Position numbers and translations under genes: made by a program. The notes below the pieces were generated by a model that had not been told where the DNA came from, did no database searches, and was given only the letters and a program-made list of their open reading frames with translations. 64,000 nt of DNA. Source: Rhizobium freirei PRF 81. GTDB lineage: Bacteria > Pseudomonadota > Alphaproteobacteria > Rhizobiales > Rhizobiaceae. The stretch spans positions 62,001-126,000 of the forward strand of contig NZ_AQHN01000005.1 in NCBI RefSeq assembly GCF_000359745.1, in the 5' to 3' direction. This document shows, piece by piece, positions 26,756-35,176 of this stretch; position 1 is the stretch's first letter, and each line of letters begins with the position of its first letter.

Positions 26756-27645
26756 TTCTTGACACCTTCCGCCAGCAGTCGCGCCTCATGCAGTAGGGCG
26801 GAGACGAGCGGCGTAAAGGGCTCTCGATGCGTGGCGACCAGTCCGACCAGATGCTCGGCCTCGGGATCGGAAATGGGGATCTTGCGGATATCGACGGGAA
26901 AACCGAATGAATCGGCGATATTCTTCGGCATGATGCTCGCCCATCGCCCAGTCTGGACATGGGAAAACAGCACGATCATCGAATTGGATTCCAGCGTCGG
27001 CTTGGCGACGATGCCGGCCTCGGCCAGATGCCGGTTGATGATCCGGCGATTTTGCATGTCGGCCGTCAATAGACAAAGCCGAAGATTGCCGACTTCCTTC
27101 CAGGTCACGCTGGTGCGATCCGCGAGCGGGCTACCCGCTGCCGTGATCAGATGATAGCGCTCGGCATAGAGCGGCACGCTGGTGACGCGGCCGAGCGGCT
27201 CGTTTTCCAGATAAGTGATGCCGGCATCGATCTCGAGATTTTCGAGCAGGCTCAGAACCTGGAGCGAGTTGCGCGATAAAATGGAAAAGGTGACGTCCGG
27301 ATGCCGCTCCTGGAAAGGCGTGGTGATCTTCTGCACCATGGCAAGCGCCGTAGGAATGGCCGCGATCCGGATGTGACCCGCAAGACCTTTGCGCGCCGCC
27401 CGCATCTCCTCGCGCATCGTCCGGCTGTCGCCGACGATACGGCGCGCCCATTCCAGCACGCGTTGCCCTTCCGGCGTCAGCCCCTGAAAGCGCGAACCGC
27501 GACTGACGAGCATCACGCCGAGCTGATCTTCCAACTGTCTGATGGCGGCCGACAATGTCGGCTGCGTCACCCCGCACTCCTCGGCGGCGCGACCAAAATG
27601 CTTCTGATTCGCAAGCGCGATGAAGAATTCCAGCTTATCGATCAT
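26752..27645 (-). CDS. LysR-family regulator, probably of the fds operon
   Basis: A 297-residue LysR-type regulator. The N-terminal winged HTH includes KHFGRAAEECGVTQPTLSAAI and LGVMLVSR; a substrate-binding domain follows. It sits directly upstream of fdsG in the same orientation, as the fds regulator does in several proteobacteria, so formate-responsive control is a reasonable inference. The effector is not shown by the sequence. Confidence 0.85.
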   Translation of the reverse strand: MIDKLEFFIALANQKHFGRAAEECGVTQPTLSAAIRQLEDQLGVMLVSRGSRFQGLTPEGQRVLEWARRIVGDSRTMREEMRAARKGLAGHIRIAAIPTALAMVQKITTPFQERHPDVTFSILSRNSLQVLSLLENLEIDAGITYLENEPLGRVTSVPLYAERYHLITAAGSPLADRTSVTWKEVGNLRLCLLTADMQNRRIINRHLAEAGIVAKPTLESNSMIVLFSHVQTGRWASIMPKNIADSFGFPVDIRKIPISDPEAEHLVGLVATHREPFTPLVSALLHEARLLAEGVKN

Positions 27646-27708
27646 GCCACTCTCCCGACACGAAAGAGTTAGACCGGCAGCTCTGCGAGCGCAACAAGCA
27701 AGCCTGCT

Positions 27709-28053
27709 TCAAGCCTCGACGATCACCGGACAGAAAGCCTCCCGCAGCGCATCGACCACAGAACAGATTTCCGAGCTTGCAACCGCATAGTGAATGAGCC
27801 GCCCCTCGCGGCGCGTATCGACGAGCTTATCCAGGCGAAGACGCGCCAGATGCTGTGAAACCACCGCCTGCGGCAGGTCGAGAAGCGCCTCAAGCTCCAT
27901 CACGGTCTTTTCGCGCTTGGCCAGCATGAAAAGAATAGCCAGCCGGGTTTCATGCGAGAGAGCCTTCAGCAAAGCGCTCGCCTTGCGCGCCTTCTCTGTC
28001 ATTTCCTCGACATTGTGCCCCGCAGCACTACCTTGCAGTGGAGACGACGACAT
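27709..28053 (-). CDS. ArsR/SmtB-family transcriptional regulator
   Basis: A 114-residue winged-helix repressor with the ArsR core LKALSHETRLAILFML and QAVVSQHLARLRLDKLV. Only two cysteines remain (in SEICSVVDALREAFC). There is no CxC metal box in the recognition helix, so it may sense something other than arsenite or zinc, for example through a thiol switch. A short dyad GTGAG-AA-CTCAC (28067-28078) lies 14 nt upstream of its start and could be an autoregulatory site. No linked target gene is evident. Confidence 0.82.
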   Translation of the reverse strand: MSSSPLQGSAAGHNVEEMTEKARKASALLKALSHETRLAILFMLAKREKTVMELEALLDLPQAVVSQHLARLRLDKLVDTRREGRLIHYAVASSEICSVVDALREAFCPVIVEA

Positions 28054-28154
28054 ATCACTGCCTCTAGTGAGAACTCACATAGAGCTATGCTTATAATATC
28101 ATCAAACCGTAAGTTGATCTAAAAAGACCCGAAAACCAAAAAAGGTCCGACTTT

Positions 28155-28925
28155 TCAGCATATAAGCTGCCCGCCATTGATCTCGATCACTTGCCCGGTA
28201 ATGTAGCCGGAGAGCGTCGGCGCAGCGAGAAAAAGGTAGGCGGGAGCGCAGTCTCCGGGTGTGCCCAGGCGCTGAAGCGGGATGGATTTGCGGGTCTGCT
28301 CCAGCTTTTCCCTCGACGAATAGCGCTCGTGGAAATCGGTCGATATCGTGCCGGGCGAAACACAATTCACCCGGATGCCGTCGGGCGCCAGCTCTCGCGC
28401 CAGCGCCTTCGAATAGGTCGCGACGAAGGCCTTCGATGCGGAATAGATGGCAGAGCCCGGGCTGCCGCCCGTCAGCGCCGAAATCGACACGGTATTGACG
28501 ATCGCCGCCTCTCCCGCCGCCCGCAACAGCGGCAACAATCCCCTTGTTACTTCCATGACGGACGTCTGGTTGAGGTGAACGATCCTCTCATACTGCTCGT
28601 CCGTCAGCTCGCCGGCAGGAAAGCGGCCGACCATGGTACCGGCATTGTTGACGAGCACGTCAACGCGATCGAAGCGCTCGCCGGCGGCAACAACGAAATT
28701 GCGCACGCCATGGGCGGCGGAGAAATCGCCGGCGATGAGAAAGGCGCGGCGGTCGGCGGCTGCTTCCATCAGATAATCCGGCAGCTCACGATTGGAGTCG
28801 CGCCCGATATGGACGAGAACATGGGCGCCGCAATCGAGAAACTGCCTCGCGACTTCCAGCCCGATGCCGCGGCCGGCACCGGTGACCACCACGTTGCGAT
28901 TTTCGAATAGCTTCGGATGAAACAC
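28155..28925 (-). CDS. Short-chain dehydrogenase/reductase
   Basis: A 256-residue classical SDR. The cofactor motif TGAGRGIG is near residues 15-22, NNAG near 93, and the catalytic YSASK near 161. A C-terminal GQVIEINGGQ matches the family. The substrate cannot be told. Divergent from the DeoR-family gene at 29023 (97-nt spacer), and 101 nt upstream of the ArsR gene on the same strand. Confidence 0.85.
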   Translation of the reverse strand: MFHPKLFENRNVVVTGAGRGIGLEVARQFLDCGAHVLVHIGRDSNRELPDYLMEAAADRRAFLIAGDFSAAHGVRNFVVAAGERFDRVDVLVNNAGTMVGRFPAGELTDEQYERIVHLNQTSVMEVTRGLLPLLRAAGEAAIVNTVSISALTGGSPGSAIYSASKAFVATYSKALARELAPDGIRVNCVSPGTISTDFHERYSSREKLEQTRKSIPLQRLGTPGDCAPAYLFLAAPTLSGYITGQVIEINGGQLIC

Positions 28926-29022
28926 GACAACCTCCCCAACCGCACTATTCGCGCGCCAGTAATTGCGGAATTTTCACTTTACCATATGATGGCTAAAAAA
29001 CGAAAGAAGGGGAGCGAAAGCC

Positions 29023-29796
29023 ATGTTCCTGTCCGGGCGCCAGACCGAGATCCTCGAAATCGCCAAGGCGGAAGGGCGCGTGCTGGTTGAAGAATTGGCA
29101 TCACGCTTTTCGGTCACGCCGCAGACCATCCGCAAGGATCTGAACGACCTCTGCGACGGCCGCGTGCTGTCGCGCGTGCATGGCGGCGCGATTTTCCCTG
29201 GTGGAACCGAAAACGTGAAATACGAGGCACGCCGTTCGATCGCCGCACCCGAAAAGCAGGCGATTGGCCGCGCCGCCGCCGGCCTGATCCCCAACAACAG
29301 CTCACTCTTCATCAATATCGGCACGACGACGGAGGCCGTTGGCGAGGCGCTGCTCGGGCATCACGAATTGATGGTGATTACCAATAACATCAACGTGGCC
29401 AATAAGTTACGTATCTTCCCGTCGATCGAGGTCGTCATTGCCGGCGGTGTCGTGCGCGGCTCCGATGGCGGCATCGTCGGTGAAGCGGCCGTCGATTTCA
29501 TCCGGCAGTTCAAGGTCGATTATGCCGTGATCGGCGCATCGGCGATCGATGCCGACGGCGCGCTTCTGGATTTCGATTTTCGCGAAGTGAAAGTGGCCCA
29601 GGCCATCATCGCCAATGCCCGACACGTCATCCTCGTGGCCGATAGAACCAAGTTCGAGCGGACCGCCCCCGTACGGATCGGTCACCTTTCGCAGGTTCAC
29701 ACCTTCGTCACAGACGAATGCAACATCGAATCCGTGCGCACCATAGCGGCCGAACATGGTGTACGCCTTGTGGAAACCTCCCGCAGGCCAGTCTGA
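29023..29796 (+). CDS. glpR: DeoR-family repressor, probable GlpR
   Basis: A 257-residue DeoR-family regulator. The N-terminal HTH is GRVLVEELASRFSVTPQTI, and a DeoR C-terminal sugar-phosphate sensor domain follows (FINIGTTTEAVGEAL; VADRTKFERTAPV). It lies 116 nt upstream of glpD on the same strand, the arrangement of glycerol-3-phosphate repressors. The role in glp control is inferred from context. Confidence 0.85.
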   Translation: MFLSGRQTEILEIAKAEGRVLVEELASRFSVTPQTIRKDLNDLCDGRVLSRVHGGAIFPGGTENVKYEARRSIAAPEKQAIGRAAAGLIPNNSSLFINIGTTTEAVGEALLGHHELMVITNNINVANKLRIFPSIEVVIAGGVVRGSDGGIVGEAAVDFIRQFKVDYAVIGASAIDADGALLDFDFREVKVAQAIIANARHVILVADRTKFERTAPVRIGHLSQVHTFVTDECNIESVRTIAAEHGVRLVETSRRPV

Positions 29797-29826
29797 TCGG
29801 CGCGTTTTCGGTCACGAAACCTTCGT

Positions 29827-29880
29827 TTGACATTCGTATCTGTTTCGTTTTAGATGAATTATCTTTCGATTTTCCATCTC
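29827..29880 (+). promoter_or_regulatory. glpD promoter with tandem TTCG motifs
   Basis: TTGACA (29827-29832) and TTAGAT (29850-29855) are separated by 17 bp, a good sigma70 match. The region from 29821 to 29870 carries four phased TTCG motifs (CTTCGTTT, TTCGTA, TTTCGTTTT, TTTCGATTTT) that overlap the promoter and could be DeoR/GlpR operators. The operator role is inferred. Confidence 0.55.
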
Positions 29881-29912
29881 CAAAGGATGGCTGGCCTTTT
29901 GCGGAGGGGCGG

Positions 29913-31424
29913 GTGAGCGAACAGGTCTACGATATTTTCGTTATCGGCGGCGGCATCAACGGATGCGGCATCGCCCGTGACGCAGCCGGACGCGGCTACA
30001 GGGTCGCGCTTGCCGAAATGAACGATTTCGCCTCCGGCACCTCCTCCGGCGCCACCAAGCTTATTCACGGTGGCCTGCGCTATCTCGAGCACTACGAATT
30101 CCGCCTCGTGCGCGAATCCCTGATGGAGCGCGAAGTGCTGTGGGCGATGGCGCCGCACATCATCTGGCCGATGCGCTTTGTGCTGCCCTACCACAAGGGC
30201 GGCATCCGCCCGGCCTGGCTCATCCGTCTCGGCCTCTTCCTCTACGACCACCTCGGCGGGCGAAAGCTGCTGCCGCCGACGGCGACGCTGGACATGAAAA
30301 GGGATCCGGCCGGCAAGCCGCTAAAGGCGCTTTTCACCAAGGCGTTCGAATATTCCGACGGCTGGGTCGACGACGCCCGCATGGTGGTACTGAACGCGCG
30401 CGACGCCGCCGATCGTGGCGCGACGATTATGCCCCGCACGAAAGTGATTTCCGCTCGGCGTGAAGGCACCGTCTGGGCAATCGAAACGGAAAACACCATC
30501 AGCAGCGAGAAGCGCCTGTTCCGGTCGCGCATGCTGGTCAACGCCGCAGGGCCCTGGGTGGATCACGTTCTCTCCGACGCTTTCGGCAAGAACCAGGTGC
30601 ACAATGTCCGCCTGGTCCAGGGCAGCCACATCATCGTTCGCAAGAAGTTCGATGGTCCTCGCGCCTATTTCTTCCAGAATCCGGACAATCGCATCATCTT
30701 CGCCATTCCGTATGAGCAGGATTTCACCCTGATCGGCACCACGGATCGCGACTACAACAACGATCCGAAGGATGTGAAGATCAGCGAGGAAGAAACCGCC
30801 TATCTCTGCAACGCTGCCAGCGAATATTTCAAGGAGCCGGTACGATCAGAGGATATCGTCTGGACCTACTCCGCAGTGCGCCCGCTCTACGACGACGGCG
30901 CCTCGAAAGCACAGGAAGCAACGCGCGACTACGTCTTGAAGGTCGAAGGCGCGGAAGGCCAGGCGCCGCTACTCAATGTCTTCGGCGGCAAGCTCACCAC
31001 CTATCGCCGCCTAGGCGAGCATGCACTGGAAAAGATCGGCGAGGCGATCGGCCTGAAGGGTACACCCTGGACGGCCAAGAGTTCGCTGCCGGGCGGCGAC
31101 TTTCCCGTTCGCGGCTATGATGCCGAAGTCTCCAAGCTGAAGTCGCGCTATCCCTTCCTGACCGATCCGCATGCCCGCCGCCTTGTCCGCCGCTATGGGA
31201 CACGGGCAGCCATGATCCTTGGCGATGCGAAGGCGATTGCCGATCTCGGCCGCTGCTTCGGAAGCGATCTCTACGAGGCGGAAGTGCGATATCTGATCGA
31301 TCAGGAATGGGCCCACAGCGCCGCCGACATTCTCTGGCGCCGCTCCAAGAAAGGCCTCTACCTGTCGAAGGAGGAAGCCGCCGCACTTGACGACTACATG
31401 GCCGGCAGCCGCGTTCACGCATAA
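29913..31424 (+). CDS. glpD: Aerobic glycerol-3-phosphate dehydrogenase
   Basis: A 503-residue membrane-associated FAD enzyme that oxidises glycerol 3-phosphate to dihydroxyacetone phosphate and feeds the quinone pool. The FAD-binding motif is VIGGGINGCG (about 10-19). GTSSGATKLIHGGLRYLE and the C-terminal domain are as in GlpD. I start at GTG 29913, preceded by GGAGGGGCG. An in-frame extension reaches back into glpR but has no ribosome site. Confidence 0.95.
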   Translation: MSEQVYDIFVIGGGINGCGIARDAAGRGYRVALAEMNDFASGTSSGATKLIHGGLRYLEHYEFRLVRESLMEREVLWAMAPHIIWPMRFVLPYHKGGIRPAWLIRLGLFLYDHLGGRKLLPPTATLDMKRDPAGKPLKALFTKAFEYSDGWVDDARMVVLNARDAADRGATIMPRTKVISARREGTVWAIETENTISSEKRLFRSRMLVNAAGPWVDHVLSDAFGKNQVHNVRLVQGSHIIVRKKFDGPRAYFFQNPDNRIIFAIPYEQDFTLIGTTDRDYNNDPKDVKISEEETAYLCNAASEYFKEPVRSEDIVWTYSAVRPLYDDGASKAQEATRDYVLKVEGAEGQAPLLNVFGGKLTTYRRLGEHALEKIGEAIGLKGTPWTAKSSLPGGDFPVRGYDAEVSKLKSRYPFLTDPHARRLVRRYGTRAAMILGDAKAIADLGRCFGSDLYEAEVRYLIDQEWAHSAADILWRRSKKGLYLSKEEAAALDDYMAGSRVHA

Positions 31425-31435
31425 AGCTCTTGGGC

Positions 31436-31900
31436 TCAATCGTCCGGATCGAGCAAGCGCGGGCCGACGCCTTCTTCGGAAAGCCTGTCCCAGGGGTTTC
31501 GCAGCGGACAACTGCTCATCGACAGGCAGCCGCAACCGATGCAGCCGTCGAGCTGATCGCGCAGCCCTTGCAGACGTCGGATACGGGCATCGAGATCGTC
31601 CTTCCAGCGGGCTGACAGCACTTTCCAGTCAGCAGCCGACGGCGTGCGCCCCTGCGGCAGCGATTGCAACGCCGCCTGAACCTCCGCAAGCGGAATGCCA
31701 ACCCTTTGCGCCACCTTGATGATCGCCACCCGGCGCAGCACCTCGCGGGGATAGCGCCGCTGGTTGCCACGGCTGCGCTGGCTCTCGATCAGCCCTTTCG
31801 CCTCATAAAAATGCAGCGCCGAAACGGCCATGCCGCTTCGCGCCGCCACCTCGCCGACCGTCAGCAGTTTTGAAAATTGACCGGACTCGATTTTTCCCAT
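31436..31900 (-). CDS. soxR: Redox-sensitive activator SoxR
   Basis: A 154-residue MerR-family protein. The HTH is [22 protein letters not shown], then a dimerisation helix. The [2Fe-2S] ligands are C120, C123, C125 and C131 in [12 protein letters not shown], the SoxR signature. Oxidised SoxR unwinds promoters with an overlong spacer. Convergent with glpD (11-nt spacer) and divergent from an FMN reductase gene with a fitting SoxR promoter between. Confidence 0.96.
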   Translation of the reverse strand: MGKIESGQFSKLLTVGEVAARSGMAVSALHFYEAKGLIESQRSRGNQRRYPREVLRRVAIIKVAQRVGIPLAEVQAALQSLPQGRTPSAADWKVLSARWKDDLDARIRRLQGLRDQLDGCIGCGCLSMSSCPLRNPWDRLSEEGVGPRLLDPDD

Positions 31901-31909
31901 TTTGCTCTA

Positions 31910-31940
31910 TTGACCTCAACCGTACTTGAGGTTCTATAAA
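31910..31940 (+). promoter_or_regulatory. SoxR-dependent promoter and sox box
   Basis: The dyad CCTCAACCGTACTTGAGG (31914-31931) matches the SoxR box pattern CCTCAAG-N4-CTTGAGG closely. It lies between TTGACC (31910-31915) and TATAAA (31935-31940), whose 19-bp spacing is the overlong spacer that MerR-family activators act on. It reads toward the FMN reductase gene at 31975. Confidence 0.88.
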
Positions 31941-31974
31941 CCCAGCTCCAAACCGCGTAAAGCAGGAGCAAGGC

Positions 31975-32550
31975 ATGACAGAATCAACCAGGCTGGCAAT
32001 CGTTTACGGCAGCACCCGCCCAGGCCGCTTATGTGACCGGGTTGTCAATTGGGTCGCCCGGGAGCTGGTGCATTACCCGCTTATCGAAATCGACGTCATC
32101 GACCCCCTCGAATTCGATCTGCCGTTCCAGCATGACCGCGAGCACGCCGGCGTCACCGCCCTCACAGCTCGGCTTTCGCAGGCGGATGCCTTCATCATCG
32201 TCACGCCGGAATACAATCACAGCTTCACGGCCTCGCTGAAATTCGTGCTCGATCTCGCCTATGAGCCATGGCACGGCAAACCGGTCGCCTTCGTTTCCTA
32301 TGGCGGCATCTCCGGCGGCTTGCGCGCCGTCGAGCAATTGCGGCTGGTCTTTTCCGAGCTGCATGCCGTAACGGTGCGCGACACAGTCAGCTTCGCCAAC
32401 CCTTGGGGCAGGTTTGCCGAGGACGGCGCCCTCGAAAATCCGATAGAGGCACGCAAATCGCTGGTTCAACTGATCGCGCGGTTGAACTGGTGGAGCGCAG
32501 CGCTGAAGCCGGCCCGCGCAATGCGCCCTTATCGTTCGGCTGCCGCCTGA
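31975..32550 (+). CDS. NAD(P)H-dependent FMN reductase-like flavoprotein (SoxR target)
   Basis: A 191-residue flavodoxin-fold NADPH-dependent FMN reductase-family protein. The phosphate-binding GSTRPGR is near residues 12-18, PEYNHSF near 79-85, and the later glycine loop is SYGGISGG. Its promoter is the SoxR box, so it is likely induced by redox-cycling agents. A quinone- or dye-reducing role is inferred. Confidence 0.86.
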   Translation: MTESTRLAIVYGSTRPGRLCDRVVNWVARELVHYPLIEIDVIDPLEFDLPFQHDREHAGVTALTARLSQADAFIIVTPEYNHSFTASLKFVLDLAYEPWHGKPVAFVSYGGISGGLRAVEQLRLVFSELHAVTVRDTVSFANPWGRFAEDGALENPIEARKSLVQLIARLNWWSAALKPARAMRPYRSAAA

Positions 32551-32572
32551 TCCCCCTGCAACATGTGAATCC

Positions 32573-32642
32573 GGCCTCTCGTTTCTGGCAGGTGCGAGAG
32601 GCCAGTTCGACGCCCGGACCTCGCACCAGAGGTTCGGGCGTC
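32573..32642 (+). terminator. Two hairpins after the FMN reductase gene
   Basis: GGCCTCTCG/CGAGAGGCC (32573-32603) is followed by GACGCCCGGACCTC/GAGGTTCGGGCGTC (32609-32642, one mismatch). Neither has a strong T tract, so termination may be Rho-aided. They occupy the gap before the acyltransferase gene. Confidence 0.45.
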
Positions 32643-32719
32643 ATGCTTTCAAGGATCTGTCTTGCCGAAATCGCCGCGATGACCTAACCCAATGAAGAGG
32701 AGTTTGGGCGGATACGGAA

Positions 32720-33931
32720 ATGGAGCACGGGAGGCGCCTAGGAGGAGCGGATTTCATGCGCGCCGTCGCATGTCTGATGGTGCTTGCGCATCATCTCGTT
32801 CTTCGAATGAATTTCTACAAGATTCCCCCAGCTCTGGACATGACCTTCATAATCGCGCGCTTCGGCAATCACGGCGTCTCTGTCTTCTTCGTTTTGAGCG
32901 GCTTTCTTCTCGCCCGCCCCTTCTGGCTGGCGCTGGATAGAACCCAGCCGTTACCGTCGCTGAAAATCTATGCCATGCGCCGCGCGGCGCGCATCCTGCC
33001 GGGCTTTTGGTTCGCCCTGACCGTCGGTTTCGTGATCAGCTTCACTGTCTATGGGTTTCCGCTTGATGCAGAATTGGTCGGCCGCTACATCTCCGGCTTC
33101 TTCCTGATGAGCCAATGGCACTGGCGCACCTTTTTCCCCGTGCAAGGCGACGGACCCTTATGGTCGATCCCCTTCGAGACGACCTGCTATGTTCTTCTGC
33201 CGATCGGCTTCCTGCTGCTGTTCAATGCGAAGCTGAGGTCCCGCCACGCTTTCGCCAATCGCCTTCTCTGGATCGGCATCATCGCGGCCTCGCTGGTCGG
33301 CCATTGGCTGATAGTCGCCTATCTCCCGACAGACAATGTCGGGCGGGGGTGGCAATTTGGCTTCCAGGGCGGCGCCAAGGAATGGATGCCGCGCTATAAC
33401 CCCGCTGGATTCTTCGCAATATTCGCGATCGGCGCGCTGGCCGCCGGAATCCAGACCATCCTACCGGCCCGCCGCTTGGCGATCTACGATATCATCGGAA
33501 CGCTCGCCATCGTCATGGGTGCATGGCAGTTGCCGCAATCGATCGGCGGTGCGGCGGAAGGTTATGCCTGGCTCGGCATTCCCTATCAATTTCCGCTGTT
33601 GCCTCTGGCCGTCGCCGCCGCCCTCTGCACGCTCCCGCAGTCGGTATTCTTGGCGAAACTGCTCGACAACGGCTTCAGCCGCTATGTCGCCACCGTCTCC
33701 TTCGGTGTCTATATCTGGCAGGATATCGTGCTGACATTGATGCAGAAGCTCTTCCCCTGGACCTTCGGCACCGGCTCGGATGACGTGCTTGGCGGCTGGA
33801 TCACCTCGTGCCTCATTGCAACAGCCATCATCTTCGCCATCGGAACGCTGAGTTACGTGCTTGTCGAACGCCCCGTCATGCGATGGGCCCGCGCCAGGGA
33901 AAATACAATGATGCGACCCGCCACTGCGTGA
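32720..33931 (+). CDS. Acyltransferase-3 (OafA/NodX-like) membrane protein
   Basis: A 403-residue protein with about ten membrane helices and the acyltransferase-3 N-terminal pattern LGGADFMRAVACLMVLAHH, in which the paired histidines near residue 24 are the catalytic candidates. Family members O-acylate lipopolysaccharide, exopolysaccharide or Nod factors. A second ATG at 32756 has a stronger Shine-Dalgarno (GGAGGAG), but starting there would remove conserved residues, so I keep 32720. The acceptor is unknown and no polysaccharide genes are adjacent. Confidence 0.85.
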   Translation: MEHGRRLGGADFMRAVACLMVLAHHLVLRMNFYKIPPALDMTFIIARFGNHGVSVFFVLSGFLLARPFWLALDRTQPLPSLKIYAMRRAARILPGFWFALTVGFVISFTVYGFPLDAELVGRYISGFFLMSQWHWRTFFPVQGDGPLWSIPFETTCYVLLPIGFLLLFNAKLRSRHAFANRLLWIGIIAASLVGHWLIVAYLPTDNVGRGWQFGFQGGAKEWMPRYNPAGFFAIFAIGALAAGIQTILPARRLAIYDIIGTLAIVMGAWQLPQSIGGAAEGYAWLGIPYQFPLLPLAVAAALCTLPQSVFLAKLLDNGFSRYVATVSFGVYIWQDIVLTLMQKLFPWTFGTGSDDVLGGWITSCLIATAIIFAIGTLSYVLVERPVMRWARARENTMMRPATA

Positions 33932-33978
33932 CGGGCCTCTGAAGATAAGGCGACAGTGCGGAAGCCCGAAAGCGTTCG

Positions 33979-35100
33979 TTAGATCCGCGTCGCCTTCAGA
34001 CGCTCCTCGTCGAGAACGATGCCAAGCCCCGGAGCAAGGCCGAGATCCAGCCAGCCGGCATCATGCTTGAGCGGGGAGGCCATGGGGTAGTCGCGGCGGG
34101 CTTCGCTCCACTCCGGATTGTCGTAGGGATATTCGAGCCAGGCAGCATCGCCGACACCGGCGGTCAGATGCGCGTTGGCGAGCACGCCGATGCCATTCGT
34201 CCAGGAATGCGGCGTGAACTGCACGCCCGCCTCGCGGGCCTGATAGACCAGCCGCCGGCACCCGGTGATGCCGCCGACAAGCGCGACGTCGGGCTGGATG
34301 ACGTCAAAGGCACGCTCCTCGATGATGTCGCGGAATTCGTAAAGCTCGCGCGTCATCTCGCCGCCGGCGATCCGAACCGATGTTGCCTGCTTCAATTCCT
34401 TCATGCCCTTGCGGTCGGAACGGTAAAGCGGCTCTTCCATCCAGTAGACGCCGAGCCGCTCCAGCTCCTTGGCGACAGCAAGCGCGTCCTTGAAGGTCCA
34501 GGGCAAGGTCGTATCCCAGGGCATGCGCCAACCCTGATTGCAGTCGACCATGAGTTCCAGCCGGTCGCCGACGCGGGCACGGATCGCTTCCAGCGCCTTG
34601 ACGTCCTCACGCCAGCCGCCGCGGCCGCCCGAAGACGAGGAGAAGCGCACCTTCATGGCCGGGAAGCCTTCATCGATATAGCGCTCGGCCTGCTCGGCCA
34701 TGGCAGAGGGTTCGCGCAGCACGCCGGAAGATGCATAGAGGCGCACGCGGCTGGCGCGGCCGCCGAGCATCCGCCAGACCGGCTCGCCGGTGATCTTGCC
34801 GGAGAGGTCCCAGAGCGCCAGATCCATCGGCCAGCAGCGGCCGTAGTGGAAGTTGATATGCGACAGGACCTCATAGTGGCGCTCAAGGTGGCGCGGATCC
34901 TGCCCGATGAACAGATCCTCATGCCCCTCGAAACCCTTCATCAGGTCGCCGGAGCCGATACCTTCCCGGCCTTCATCGTCCCTGACGCGGACGATGGTCG
35001 CATCGAAATGCCGGCGCGGACGGCCGTCCCAGCTCGCCTTGAACGCGGGATCGAGCGGCAGGCGATGATGGGTGATTTCGATGGAAACGATCTTGCTCAT
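33979..35100 (-). CDS. Enolase-superfamily enzyme (mandelate racemase/sugar-acid dehydratase type)
   Basis: A 373-residue enolase-superfamily protein. Metal ligands are D186 (VDCNQGW), E222 (MEEP) and E248 (GGE). The base pair is probably H298 (TPHSW) with D271 (QPD), and K150 lies at the KxK/KxR position. The H-D dyad puts it with mandelate racemase-like and acid-sugar dehydratase members. It is the last gene of an operon with an alcohol and an aldehyde dehydrogenase, which suggests catabolism of a hydroxylated acid or alcohol. The substrate is not identifiable. Confidence 0.82.
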   Translation of the reverse strand: MSKIVSIEITHHRLPLDPAFKASWDGRPRRHFDATIVRVRDDEGREGIGSGDLMKGFEGHEDLFIGQDPRHLERHYEVLSHINFHYGRCWPMDLALWDLSGKITGEPVWRMLGGRASRVRLYASSGVLREPSAMAEQAERYIDEGFPAMKVRFSSSSGGRGGWREDVKALEAIRARVGDRLELMVDCNQGWRMPWDTTLPWTFKDALAVAKELERLGVYWMEEPLYRSDRKGMKELKQATSVRIAGGEMTRELYEFRDIIEERAFDVIQPDVALVGGITGCRRLVYQAREAGVQFTPHSWTNGIGVLANAHLTAGVGDAAWLEYPYDNPEWSEARRDYPMASPLKHDAGWLDLGLAPGLGIVLDEERLKATRI

Positions 35101-35123
35101 GCTGGCTCCCTTTTATCCTCCGG

Positions 35124-35164
35124 GCATGATCCCGAAGAGCGTTGCCGCTCGGACGGGATCATGC
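35124..35164. repeat. RPE/RIME-like palindromic repeat
   Basis: Perfect 11-bp arms GCATGATCCCG (35124-35134) and CGGGATCATGC (35154-35164) flank a 19-bp spacer. This is the same GCATGAT...ATCATGC design as the repeat at 56840. It fills the 76-nt gap between the aldehyde dehydrogenase and enolase-family genes. Confidence 0.7.
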
Positions 35165-35176
35165 TGATTTCAATCC

